A program made the translations under genes and the position numbers. Below, piece by piece: positions 43,883 to 56,673 of a stretch of DNA of 64,000 bases; position 1 is the stretch's first letter; each line of letters begins with the position of its first letter. The stretch comes from Humulus lupulus (lineage: Eukaryota > Streptophyta > Magnoliopsida > Rosales > Cannabaceae): positions 225,367,409 to 225,431,408 of the forward strand of contig NC_084794.1 of NCBI RefSeq assembly GCF_963169125.1. The letters run 5' to 3'. The notes under the pieces were generated by a model. The model was not told where the DNA came from. It did no database searches and saw only the letters and a program-made list of their open reading frames with translations.

Positions 43883-44463
43883 AAATCGAGATAAAGAAGA
43901 GCAGGGTCTAACGAGCGCAAACACTCCCTTAGGTGTCATCCCACTCGCGTATACTCTCTCGTTTTTTGCAATCGCTACCGTACACGTATAACGAACCAAT
44001 CAAATCGTATGATGGCACAGCTTTGGAGTCATCGCTCGATGAAGTGGCCGAATGATGAAGCGAGTATATGAATATGTGGGGGAGAGTGGAGAAGGATTCG
44101 AACTTGAAGTGTGTTTTGTGGGATTTGTAATTTACGTTTGTACCCTTCTACTTTGTCTTTTTGCTTAGTGTTTTTTTGTTCTTTTTTGTTTTCGTAGCTC
44201 CCATTATTGAATATTATTATTTTTTATAAGTGTCTCATGTTCCAAGAACAATGAAGAAAGAAGGGTTTGAATCACAAACTTTATTAATTGTTATCAACTT
44301 TCTTCTTCTAATTATACTTTTCCTTCTGAGATGTTTTTTTTTTCAAATGTCGAGTGTGGTGGATAGTCTTATGAAAATAAATACATAAATAAATAAAATG
44401 TGTTCTAGTTTTCTTTTTGGAATTTGTCAATTTTGTGATTATGAAGCTTTACACGATTCTTTT
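43883..44463. other. Upstream flank of the lesion-inducer-like gene
   Basis: Probable promoter DNA of the minus-strand gene, moderately GC-rich up to about 44100 then AT-rich. No other gene is seen. Confidence 0.4.
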
Positions 44464-44860
44464 GGGAAATTTGATTTTTGATGTATAAAAGGAGTCCTAT
44501 GTCAAAATAATACATAGCTAAAAAAACATCACATTTTTATTTTAGTATTCCCTTTCATTTTCAAATGTCTATGAAGTTTTCCTTTTTTTTCTCTTATTGT
44601 GTTCTCCATCTCTATCTCTCACGTATTCCCTCTCTATCTCTCTAAGCTCTCATACACAAAGACAGTCACCATTATCTTAATCTATACTACATTTTTATAT
44701 TTCGGATCTAAGAGCCAGTTGTAAATCATTTCAAGCCAAGAAACTTCATTTTGGATTCTCTTTCGGATCTAGGGGCAAAAGTATTCAAGTTTAATTATAA
44801 TTTTTCACTGTCGGAATGAACTTTCGTTCCTTTCTGAGTTTTTTTCTGGTTGTTTTGTCT

Positions 44861-45170
44861 GCCTCGATGAGGCTCGATGGCCCTTGATGGACCTCGATAA
44901 AACTCGCATACGTTTATGTCCATTGGCTACCTCGATATGCATCGATGGACCTCGATAGAGGCATAGAACTTAATATATATATATAGTATGTGCTTCGATG
45001 GGCCTCGATGCGTTCATAAGAATATTTTTTGGGCAATCTGCCTCGATGTACCTCGACTGTCCTCGATAGACCTTGATAGGTCATAAGAATTACATTGGAT
45101 TGTTTGCCTCGATTGTACTCGATAGACCTCGATAGTTTGACATTGATAGGTCTCGACATATCTCGACAGA
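44861..45170 (+). repeat. 10-11-bp repeats in the MULE2 left arm
   Basis: Repeats of CCTCGATAGA-like words (CCTCGATGTA, CCTCGACTGT, CCTCGATAGA, CCTTGATAGG in a row near 45041-45080), mostly 10 or 11 bases apart, with a few unrelated gaps. Confidence 0.85.
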
Positions 45171-45429
45171 AATCAATTTTTTGCTGTTTATATTATAGTT
45201 TTAATTTTTTACCAATTTTTTGTTTTTTTTATACAGATTCAACTATTTCCATATTTGTTGCATTCAATAGTATTTAAGAACTGGAAAATAGGGATTGGAT
45301 TTTCAGGGATGCTGAAAATCAAGTTCTACCTTTGGAAAATGGTGTGACGTATGAGCAACTGCTTGGCATTTTGTAGGATGAGCTTGAAGTGGATAAATGT
45401 GTGTATGACTTGAAAATTGAGGTCTCATA

Positions 45430-47287
45430 TGTTGGAAAAAGCTTATACAGGATCTTTATTTATTTTCATGTATATCTAATATTAAACAAATTAATACGAG
45501 ATAGTCTAAAACATGTTTCTAAAATTGAATTCAAAGAGAAACAAATAATATAATACTTACAGTATACGCAGCGGAATTAAGAGTCCTTCCTTCAGTTTCT
45601 CTAACTCTTGTATCCTCTCTGTCGCAGAGTATTATCAAGAAACTGAACCGATCTTCTATTTTCTTCACGATCTTCCAATGTATCCTTAGAACCACCTAGA
45701 CTAGTGTGGGCAATTCAAAACACATGAGATAGATATAGAGAGAAGAAGAGAAAATAACAAAGAGGTTTAGAAAAGGACTTGTGTTTAAAGAGAATCTAAA
45801 ACTATCATAAAATCTGACTTGTGACTTATTAGACTTCTTCTTTTGACTTCTCTCTGAGCACTCTTTTTATAGACTCAATTAGGCCATTTAATTTAATTAA
45901 AAATCAATAAAATAACAGCCATTTTGAAGCCCTAGGTCGAAATTATCATGGGCTATAGGCCCGTGAAATTTCTCATTTGATTATAAGCCCATTGGACTTA
46001 AAATCAAGGCCTGTATTATTTTCTATTGATTTAATTAATTAAATAATTATTTAAATCATTTATCAAATTAATTATTTATAATTTGAACATTGATTTAAAC
46101 TTATTTATTAATTTAGATACCAAATTATCTTAATTAATAAATCTGCCATAATTTCTCTTTTCTTCTCAAAATTACACAACTCTGTGAAACTATCCAAAAT
46201 TGACCTGGTCAACTTTGATAATTCTAATTGATGATTAAATCAATTAATTGAGACTATATAGATGATTTTATCCAAGGTACAATGGGGACCATGGGCCTAT
46301 GAAACCAAGCTCCAATAAGTTATCATAAATCTAACAAATAAATTTGCTAACTTATTAATTCATCGTGACTCCACTACAGACTCGGAATTGCACTCTTGAA
46401 TTCATAGAACGCTCTATAACAAATATATATACGCTATTAATTATCCATTGTTACAACCATAATTGTCACTCAATCCTCTATAGACGGCCTACAATGAGAT
46501 AGGACTAAAATACCGTTTTACCCCTCATTGTATTTTATCCTTAAAACACAAAGTTCCTTGTAAATGATATTTCAATAAACTAATTTAATTACTGAAATGA
46601 GATTTCTATCATTTAACACCTTGAACCAAACTAAAAGGAAACCATCATTTCACTTCTTCATCAGAAACTATAGATGTTCATTTCTATGATTAACACTCCC
46701 ACTCAATTATACTACCGAGTTCCCAAGATGTAAGTATGGGCTAGTCCGTAGGGTAAGCTGGTAACGAACAAGTCAAAGAACTCAAATAATACAATCAGTT
46801 AGAATACTAACCACTCAGAATTGAGATTGAATTGACCTATGGTCAACTATATGATATGACTAGAATAGATAATAACGGTATGTTTACTTATCTTATCAAC
46901 TGTCAATATCGGTCCTGTCCGATGTAACAAATACATTCGATCTTATCTACTTTGCTAATGTTCTGGAAAGAACATAACACTGTAATGTGTAAGTAGATCA
47001 TATCGTAGATTGGCAAGTTAGTGTAAATCCTGTGCACTGACTAATCTTAGGACTAACTTATTTTGAACATATAATCATATTTATATTCCACTGTGATTAT
47101 GTCACTATAAATAAGATTAGCTATATGCTTGGGATTTAATAGAAGTTTATATTAAACAAATAATCATGAAAATAAAACATGCGAGTAAAGTGATTGACCA
47201 AGTCAAAAAAATATTTCTATTCTTTTATTGATAATAAAATGAGATTACAAAGAATTTGGGTTTTAATTAGGGCATAAAACCCCAACA
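45430..47287 (-). repeat. 3' LTR of the copia element
   Basis: TGTTGGA to CCCAACA. The minus-strand sequence just inside (47302-47288, GTGCAAGTGGGAGTT) is the polypurine tract. Confidence 0.93.
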
Positions 47288-47311
47288 AACTCCCACTTGC
47301 ACTAATTGAAA

Positions 47312-49321
47312 CTAATGCCTTAATTCCACTAATCCCATCTCCTTGATATGCTTATCAAATGTAGCTTCTGGTAGTGTCTTTGTAAACGGATCTGCAAGAT
47401 TGTCTTCAGTTGCAATCTTCATAACCTTCACATCTCCCCTGGCCACATATTCTCGAATAATGTGATACTTCCTTTCTATATGCTTACTCCTCTTGTGACT
47501 TCGAGGTTCTTTTGAGTTGGCTATCGCTCCTGTATTGTCACAAAACAACACAAGCGGTTTATCCATTTCTGGAATAACACTAAGATCCGAATAGAACTTC
47601 TTTAGCCAGACTATTTCCTTAGCAGCTTCTGACGCGGCTATGTACTCAGCCTCCATGGTGGAATCTGAGATTGCAGACTGCTTTGCGCTTCTCCAAATCA
47701 CAGCTCCACCCCCAAGAGTAAACACCATTCCAGAAGTAGACTTTCTGTCATCGACATCAGTCTGAAAATCTGAATCGGTGTAGCCTACAGGGTTCAAAAC
47801 ACCACCCTTGTAGACTAACATATAATCCCTAGTCCATCTCAAATACTTCAGGATATGCTTAACTGCTATCCAATGTTCCGATTCTGGGTTTGACTGAGAC
47901 CTGCTCACTACTCCCACTGCATAGCAGATATCTGGTCTAGTACACAACATGGCATACATCAGACTTCCAACTGCAGATGCGTAAGGAACTTTTCTCATTG
48001 CATCTTCCTCTTCAGGAGTCTGGGGAGACTGCTTCTTTGAAAGATGAATTCCATGGTGGGACTGTAGACGCCCTTTCTTGGAATTTTTCATTGAGAAACG
48101 TTCAAGCACTTTATCAATGTAAGCTGCTTGAGATAGAGCTAAAAGTTTGTTCTTTCTATCCCTGATGATTTGGATACCTAGAACATAACTTGCTTCACCC
48201 AAATCCTTCATCTGGAATTGAGTGCTCAGCCAATTCTTCACATTTGATAATTTCTTAACATTGTTTCCAATGAGTAAGATATCATCTACATAAAGAACCA
48301 GGAATACCACTATTTGATTTGCCTTAAGTTGGTAATCACAGGGCTCATCAATATTTTGTTCAAAGCCATAGGTTTTGATTATTTCATCAAACCTAAGATT
48401 CTAGGAACGAGAAGCTTGCTTAAGTCCATAGATGGACCTATTTAACTTACAAACTTTTCCTTCCTGTCCAGATACTTTAAATCCTTCTGGCTGATCCATA
48501 TAAATGACGTCGTCAAGCTTTCCATTAAGAAAAGCTGTCTTGACGTCCATTTGCCCGATCTCATAGACGAGAGCGGCTGCTATGGATAGGAGGATGCGAA
48601 TGGATTTGAGCATGGCTATCGGACTAAAAGTTTCCTCATAGTCCACGCCTTCTCTTTGGGTATAACCCTTTGCCACTAATCGAGCTTTATAAGTCTCGAT
48701 ATTTCCATCAACGCCTCGTTTCTTCTTGTAGATCCACTTGCACCCAATGGCCCTAAAGTCACTAGGTGCTTCCACAAGATCCCAGACGAAATTTAAGTAC
48801 ATGGACTCCATTTCCTGTTTCATGGCTTCGAGCCATAGTTCCTTTTCAGGGCTAGCCATTGCCTGTTTGAAAGACAATGGATCATCATTACTAGTGTCAC
48901 CAACAACCATATTGGTTTCACCATCCAAACCATAGCGAACTGGGTTCTTCGAAACCCTCCCACTATGACGAGGCTTCGTGACTGTTTGCTCAGGAACAGT
49001 GGTACTTTCTTCATTTAAATCGACTTGCGTCGGTTGTACATGAAGAGTGGGAATTTCATCATCAACTTGTGTTGATGACGATGGAACATTGGTTGGAGTC
49101 AATTCTTTAACCATCTCCTCTAAAACTACTTTGCTACAAGGTTTTAAGTTCTGGACATTGTCATTTTCTAGAAAAGTAGCATTTGTAGAAGTAAACACTT
49201 TTTTTTCTGAATGACTATAGAAAAGTCCACCCCGAGTATCTTTAGGATAGCCAACAAACATGCAGACTTCAGTCGCGGTTCTAGCTTTCCCTCCTTTTTC
49301 CTCAAGATGTGAGCGGGACAC
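47312..49321 (-). pseudogene. Copia reverse transcriptase and RNase H (frame interrupted once)
   Basis: 49321 down to 47312 is one frame with a TAG at 48403-48401. The first part ends integrase (TEVCMFVGYPKDTRGG) and gives RT blocks CKWIYKKKRGVDGNIETYKA, RLVAKGYTQREGVDY, ETFSPIAMLKSIR, DVKTAFLNGKLDD and KLNRSIYGLKQASR. After the stop come VVFLVLYVDDILLIGN (catalytic YVDD) and MKDLGEASYVLGIQI, then RNase H with YTDSDFQTDVDDRKSTSG, STMEAEYIAASEA and CDNTGAIANSKEP, and the end KHIERKYHIIREYV. Except for the stop, all expected motifs are kept. Confidence 0.93.
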
Positions 49322-51093
49322 CCCCAGATTCTATAATGGCGTAAACTAGGTTCAAAACCATTCCAGGGTTCTAAAGGTGTTTTGGGGATTGATTTTGACG
49401 GCACGACATTGAGAATGTCATTTGCGGTTTCAATTGCATGTCCCCAGAACGAAGTTGGTAGAGTTGAGTAACTAAGCATGCATCTAACCATTTCCAATAA
49501 TGTTCTGTTTTGGCGTTCTGCTACACCATTTTGTTGCGGAGTACCTGGGGCAGTAAGTTGTGATAAAATCCTAAGTTCAGTTAAATGATCTTGGAACTGC
49601 ATATCCAAATATTCTCCACCCTTATCAGATCGCAAGATCTTTAACCTTTTACCTAATTGGTTTTGAGCCATTGCTAGGAATTCCTGAAACTTTGAAAATG
49701 TTTCTGATTTCCTATGCATTAGGTAAAGACATGAGTATCTAGAGTAATCGTCAATAAAAGTGACGAAATACTCAAAACCACCCCTGGCTTGTATATTCAA
49801 AGGTCCACAAACATCTGAATGCACAAGACCAAGTGGTTCTTTGGCCCTATCACCCTTTGCAGAGAATGGACGCTTGGTCAGTTTGCCTTCTAGACAAGAT
49901 TCACAGACAGGTAATTCACCTAAGGTGAGTTCCCTCAAAGGTCCATCCTTTGTAAGTCTTTGAATCCTATCATAGCCAATGTGACCTAGTCTCAAGTGCC
50001 ATAAATACATCATATTATTGTTATCAGTCTTTTGACGTTTATTGGTCCTAGGTTTAGCTACTTTGAATAAATCATTGTTAAGAGCGAGGGGTTCGTTAGG
50101 TCGCAGAATATAAAGCCCGTTTTCCAAACATGCAATACACAATTGTGATCCATTGAAAGAAATAGATATATTAAAACTTGTGAAAGTCATAACAAATCGT
50201 TCTAATTGTAACATGGAAACTGAAATTAAATTTCTACTAAAATCCGGAATAAAAAATACATCTTTTAAAATTAAAAATTTATTTCCGAACTTCAGACGAG
50301 CTCCTCCTCTAGCTTGGACCACAACGAACGCTCTGTTCCCAACTCTAAGCTTTAAGCCGCCTTCGTTCACTTCCTCCCACGATTCAAGAAGCTGTAAAGA
50401 GTTACAAACATGGTTAGTAGATCCAGAATCAATAATCCAAACAGAGTTATCATTCTCTAAAACACATGTTTCTAAGATAAATGAACTATAATCACTACCT
50501 TTGTTTTTATCTGTTAGAAACTTGGGGCAATCTTGTTTCCAATGCCCCTTTTCTTTGCAGTGAAAACATTTACCTTTACCTTTCTTGTTTTTCCCCTTAG
50601 GCGTCTGTGCACTTGGTTGTGCACTCGCCTTTGCAGGCTTGGGGTTATTGTTTTGCCCACCTTTCCTCTTGTTTCCAGCTTTCGAAGACGAAGCTTGGTT
50701 AGCTTCAGCCTTAGCTAGATGAGCAGCAACATCAGTAGTCTTATTTTCACCTCCTTTACTAGGTCCACCCATGACAGGTTCAATAATCTGAAGCTCGTTC
50801 ATGAGCTGCGTCAGACCATAGTTGAGTTGATCACGAACGTGCAGACACGGTGCCATCCGAGAATTCACGGTTCCATCACGTACGTGTGGAGACGGTGTTA
50901 TCCAAGCATTTACGATGCTATCAAGAACGTGCAGAGACAATGCTCGTTCTAGGGATTCCTCAATCATGACGAACTCGGAGTTGTCACCAATCAACTTTAT
51001 GTTGATATTCTGCTTCCAATTAAGGAAGTTTTTTTTTTTTTTAGTGAGTTTCTCCATCGAAAGTTGAAAAGGGATGGGAGTAGACACAAACAC
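49168..51093 (-). pseudogene. Copia gag remnant, protease and integrase
   Basis: 641-residue open frame. Residues 1-45 keep the gag N-terminal FLNWKQNINI-LIGDNSEF pattern; the gag core is largely gone and a three-fold 15-residue repeat (45-bp DNA period, 50830-50945) stands in its place. Then a Lys/Asn/Ser-rich stretch, the knuckle CFHCKEKGHWKQDC near residue 185, protease WIIDSGSTNHVCN, the pre-integrase block LWHLRLGHIGYDRIQRL and CESCLEGKLTKRPF, and the integrase core HSDVCGPL, FIDDYSRY and GVAERQNRTLLEM (D, D, E). The frame shifts near 49270, so the last residues are not native. Confidence 0.9.
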
Positions 51094-53595
51094 TACTTAA
51101 CTTAAAACTACATATTATCAATAAAATAGAAATCAATCACATTTGCTCAATAAAACTTCTATTCACACAAATTTCAAGAAATAGCACAACATATACCAAA
51201 AATATGTAAGATATGAGAAAAAAAATACCAAAAACAATCATATCTCTATTTCTTTAGGTTTTTAACTAATCTATGATATCCTTGTCCCGGTTGGCGAGAG
51301 TCAAAAATACCACTAGTTAAATAGAGTTGTAAACTCATTTAATAATGGACACCATTATTAACAACCTACTATTCGATCAAAATAAGAAAACAAAATCTCT
51401 TATTTTATGAGCTAGACTCACGGTTTCAATAATCATAGATTTAGTCCTAGTATTCACCGTAGGGGTGAGTCTAGTAGAATTTGACCTATAATTATCTATC
51501 TTTCGAAATCTAACATTGTCAAAATAACTAATGAACACCTTCCGTAGGGGGACGAATCAAAGCGCCTCGAGGCCCCATTAAGCTATTGACTATGTTAAAC
51601 CAACGGTGGAGATCGAATAAAATTCTTAAAATAAGCTCATTATAAAATTAAAATTAGTATTTTTATTATTGATTTTTAGAAAATTAATGACTATGGTTTT
51701 CCAAAAAAAATTAAACAGATTAAAATTTTTAAAACCCAAGTCCTATAATTTCTTATTAATTCTAAAGTGTCACATTGAAACAAATTCAATTAATTTAGAA
51801 TTAATTTGTTGCTAATCAATATTTAGGTTTAACTAATACAATGAACCTATACAATTAAGTCCAACTCAGGTAAATGGGCCTTAACAATTGGGCTTGTATG
51901 GAGGAGGGTTGAGCCCAGTATGTCGTTCCCACTACAAAGGCCCCCTATCTTCCATACAAGGTCCAAAAGATAGGAATTTAAACCTTCGTTTTATTAATTG
52001 TTATTAATTGATTAGACCCACTATAGTCATGCAAAGCAAATGAGCCTTTACAAGTGGAATCACCCACAAGAGAGGAATTTAAACTTTACATTTTCTAATG
52101 GGCCCAAATAAAACCTATCATTTTATGAATATTTTATTTGGCAAAATACCATATATCTAACAAACATATGGGCCACTATATGCATCTAAGCCCAATTGCA
52201 AAAATACCACATATAGTGCAAACAGACATGTTATAATTTGATGGGCCTAATCATATTACTATATGAGCAATTCTATGAATTTATGCAAAAATACCACAAT
52301 TTATTTCATTTGCAAAAATACGACAATTAATTATCTAGAATTTATTAAAAAAAATTCAAATTAATTAAATTTTTACAAAAAATAAGTCAATTTAAATGAA
52401 ATTTATCAACAATTAACAATAGTTAATTTAAATTTCATTTATCAACAATCAACTTGGCTTTAGGTTAATTTAAAAAAAATATTAATTTTAATTTAAATAG
52501 GATTTATCAACAATTAACTAAAGTTAATTTAAATCTCATTTATTAAAAAATATATTTTGTTAATTGGCTGAAAAAATGATATTTTTCAAAATTTAACCAA
52601 TTTTAAATTTTAAAATCAATATCTAAACTATTTCCCAAAAATATCTTGTATTGTTACAACTATTATCTAATATTTTAACATTTAAAAATAATAAAATACA
52701 AATAGTTATAACAACCTTAAAATATCTCAAATAGTTAAACAAATTCAAATATCCATAAAAATATCTAACTAACAATATTCAAATTTCAAATAATTTAAAT
52801 ATTAAAAACTATAGAATAAAAAGATATTTATATTTTCAAATAAAGATTCAATTAGAATATGAAGAATTTAAATGAAAATATCTTAAATATCTGATATCAT
52901 AATTCTAATATTTTAATATATTAAAATATTTAAAATTAAGTTGTTAGTTTATTTTTAAATTTGAATTTGAATCTTTTGTAGAAAATATCTAATTATTTAA
53001 ATCTCAACTAACAAAAATATCTTTTTTTTTTAAAAGAAACAATTTTAAATGATAAAACAAAAAAGAAGATATTTTTAGTTTTGATAATAAATAATGTATT
53101 TTCACAATTTTTTTTTATATTTAAATTTTTTTTTATATTTAATTTTTTTTTTTAATTATGGATGAACAATACCCGTATCGGGTACTGTTCACCCGATTGC
53201 ACTTGCTGCTGGGGCGCGCGCGCGCAGGAGGAATTGGCCAGGGATGCGCGCACGTGATGCGCGCTGGGTGCGTGTGCAGAGGCGTGCGTGCGCTGCTGCG
53301 CACGCGCGCATGGCAGCCAGAACAAAAAAATTCGAAAAAAAAATTTTGTGCAATTTTTTCAACCAAAACCATTTTCTAATTAATTTTTAACATGTTTTAC
53401 ACAAAATAAAGCATATATAAAAATTAATAGCATAGAAAACACAACAAAATAACCTCAAAATTGCTAAAATTCACATAAAATCAATATGTTTCATAAAAAT
53501 ATGAAAACCATCCAATTATTCAAACATATCAAATAATCCAATTTTAAACATGTCCATGCATGAAAATAAAGATTACCAAAGGCTCTGAGGCCAGT
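51094..53595 (-). other. Long AT-rich leader of the copia element with a GC-rich island
   Basis: 2.5 kb between 5' LTR and gag, no gene. At the LTR edge (53595-53577, minus strand ACTGGCCTCAGAGCC) is a primer-binding site that differs by two bases from the usual initiator-Met type (TGGTATCAGAGC). At 53205-53320 lies a sharply GC-rich patch with alternating G and C. The rest is very AT-rich with repeated ATTTATCAACAATTAAC words (52407-52520). Confidence 0.6.
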
Positions 53596-55451
53596 TGTTG
53601 GATTGGCTTCTACAGGATCTTTATTTATTTTCATGTATATCTAATATTAAACAAATTAATACGAGATAGTCTAAAACATGTTTCTAACATTGAATTCAAA
53701 GAGAAACAAATAATATAATACTTACAGTATACACAGCGGAATTAAGAGTCATTCCTTCAGCTTCTCTAACTCTTCTATCCTCTCTGTCGCAGAGTATTAT
53801 CAAGAAACTAAACCGATCTTATATTTTCTTCACGATCTTCCAATGTATCCTTAGAACCACCTAGACTAGTGTGGGCAATTCTCAACACATGAGATAGATA
53901 TAGAGAGAAGAAGAGAAAATAACAAAGAGGTTTAGAAAAGGACTTGTTTAGAGAGAATCTAAATCTATCATAAAATCTGACTTGTGACTTATTAAACTTC
54001 TTGTTTTGACTTCTCTCTGAGCACTCCTTTTATAGACTCAATTAGGTCATTTAATTTAATTAAAAAATCAATAAAATAACAGCCATTTTGAAGCCCTAGG
54101 ATGAAATTATCATGGGCTATAGGCCCGTGAAATTTCTCATTTGATTATAAGCCCATTGGACTTAAAATCAAGGCCTGTATTATTTTCTATTGATTTAATT
54201 AATTAAATAATTATTTAAATCATTTATCAAATTAATTATTTATAATTTGAACCTTGATTTAAACTTATTTATTAAATTAGATACCAATTTATCTTAATTA
54301 ATAAATCTGCCATAATTTCTCTTTTCTTCTCAAAATTACACAACTCTGTGAAACTATCCAAAATTGACCTGGTCAACTTTGATAATTCTAATTGATGATT
54401 AAATCAATTAATTGAGACTATCTAGATGATTTTATCCAAGGTACAATGGGGACCATGGGCCTATGAAACCAAGCTCCAATAAGTTATCATAAATCTAACA
54501 AATAAATTTGCTAACTTATTAATTCATCGTGACTCCACTACAGACTCGAAATTGCACTCTTGAATTCATAGAACGCTCTATAACAAATATATATACACTA
54601 TTAATTATCCATTGTTACAACCATAATTGTCACTCAATCCTCTATAGACGGCCTACAATGAGATAGGACTAAAATACCGTTTTACCCCTCATTGTATTTT
54701 ATCCTTAAAACACTTAGTTCCTTGTAAATGATATTTCAGTAAACTAATTTAATTACTGAAATGAGATCTCTATCATTTAACACCTTGAACCAAACTAAAA
54801 GGAAACCATCATTTCACTTCTTCATCAGAAGCTATAGATGTTCATATCTATGATTAACACTCCCACTCAACTATACTACCGAGTTCCCAAGATGTAAGTA
54901 TGGGCTAGTCCGTAGGGTAAGCTGGTAACGAACAAGTCAAAGAACTCAAATAATACAATCAGTTAGAATACTAACCACTCAGAATTGAGATTGAATTGAC
55001 CTATGGTCAACTATATGATATGACTAGAATAGATAATAACGGTATGTTTACTTATCTTATCAACTGTCAATATCGGTCCTGTCCGATGTAACAAATACAT
55101 CCGATCTTATCTACTTTGCTAATGTTCTGGAAAGAACATAACACTGTAATGTGTAAGTAGATCATATCGTAGATTGGAAAGTCAGTGTAAATTCGGTGCA
55201 CTGACTAATCTTAGGACTAACTTATTTTGAACATATAATCATATTTATATTCCACTGTGATTACGTCACTATAAATAAGATTAGCTATATGCTCGGGATT
55301 TAATAGAAGTTTATATTAAACAAATAATCATGAAAATAAAACATGCGAGCAAAGTGATTGACCAAGTCAAAAAATTATTTCTATTCTTTTATTGATAATA
55401 AAATGAGATTACAAAGAATTTGGGTTTTAATTAGGGCATAAAACCCCAACA
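53596..55451 (-). repeat. 5' LTR of the copia element
   Basis: TGTTGGA to CCCAACA, 1856 bp, with the TCATA duplication on its outer side. Confidence 0.93.
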
Positions 55452-56673
55452 TCATACACTATAAAAAAAATGATAGGCATGTGAGTGCATTCATTGGGTT
55501 AGCATCGAAATCTATAGAGAAGTTGATTCCTTTATGTGTAACATTGGTTAAGATGGGAGGTATAAGAAATGCATCGATCTCTCCCAACGTCAATAAAGAA
55601 GTTCGATTTGAAGAGAACATTTCCCCCCATGTCATGGTTTCAAAGGAACTCAAAGTGAGGTTGGGACATTTTTTCTCGAGACAAATCCAAACGTTATAGT
55701 TCATGATCATATCCCTGTTAGAGATCCGCCATATTTTCATGACATAGCGGAGTACGTTCCCTATGGCTACGATCCTTGTGTCAACGACGATCTTGTTGCT
55801 GATGCAGCAGATGTTGGTGGACCAGATATTAGGGCAAATTTTCCAACGCAGAGTTCAGCTGTTATGGTAGTTAAGGAGTGCATAATAGAAGATCGGCAAA
55901 CACCTAGGACCAGCAGCAGTCGTCCAAGTCCAAGTAGAACCGATGACAGTGTTAGATGGAGTTCTCCATTGGACTTAGGTGAAGATCGTGGAACATGGAG
56001 TGCTCCCATGTTTACCAAAGAGAATATAGAGGCCTCACATCAACATCATTCCTTAACCAACAAAGCTTCAGGAGAATTGCACCTTGGCAAGTTCTTTCAG
56101 AACAAGCTTAAATTGAAAACCAAAGCAGCCATATTTGTGATGAAGAATAATTTTGAGTTTATGGTTAAGAAATTTGGTACTGATGTATGGTACATTACCT
56201 GCAAGGATCTTGATTGTGGTTGGAGATTGAGGAGAAAGAAAAAAATGTGATCTGAAATGTTCGAGATTACTATATACAACGAAGTACACACTTGCTCATA
56301 AGAAATTCGAGATAAGGACCACCATCAAGCATCACCATGGGTTGGTGGTCACCTAATCAAGAGAAAATTTGCTACTGATGGTACTCGGTACATGGCAAAA
56401 AACATAAGGGAGGACATGAAGCACCATTTTGGGGTCGAAATGAGCTATGAGAAGGCACGGAGATGTAGAGAAAAGGCTCTTATGTATGTCAGAGGCACAC
56501 TTGAGGAATCATACTCCAAGTTACCTGGATACATGTGTCAATTGGAGCATAAGAACCAAGGTACAATTACTGATTTTGTAGCAGAAGATGGTCGTTTCTT
56601 GTATTGCTTCTTTTCCCTCGGTGTTTCTAGGCGTGGATTCCAGTTCTGTCGTCCTGTCATTTGTGTGGACGAC

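Larger units (their letters stand above)
45430..55451 (-). mobile_element. Ty1/copia retrotransposon, nearly intact
   Basis: LTRs at 45430-47287 (1858 bp, the 3' LTR) and 53596-55451 (1856 bp, the 5' LTR), TGTTGGA to CCCAACA, with a TCATA duplication (45425-45429, 55452-55456). Domain order gag, protease, integrase, RT, RNase H is that of Ty1/copia. Coding breaks are few: one frameshift near 49270 and one TAG at 48401-48403. LTRs are the most alike of any in the window. LTRs of 1.86 kb are long for copia. Lineage is not assigned. Confidence 0.95.

Noticed and set aside
48738..50952. Plus-strand frames inside the copia element
   Set aside because: Shadows of the minus-strand polyprotein.
53139..53379. 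Open frames over the GC island in the copia leader
   Set aside because: Alternating GC gives Arg/Ala/His-rich frames on both strands; no family resemblance.
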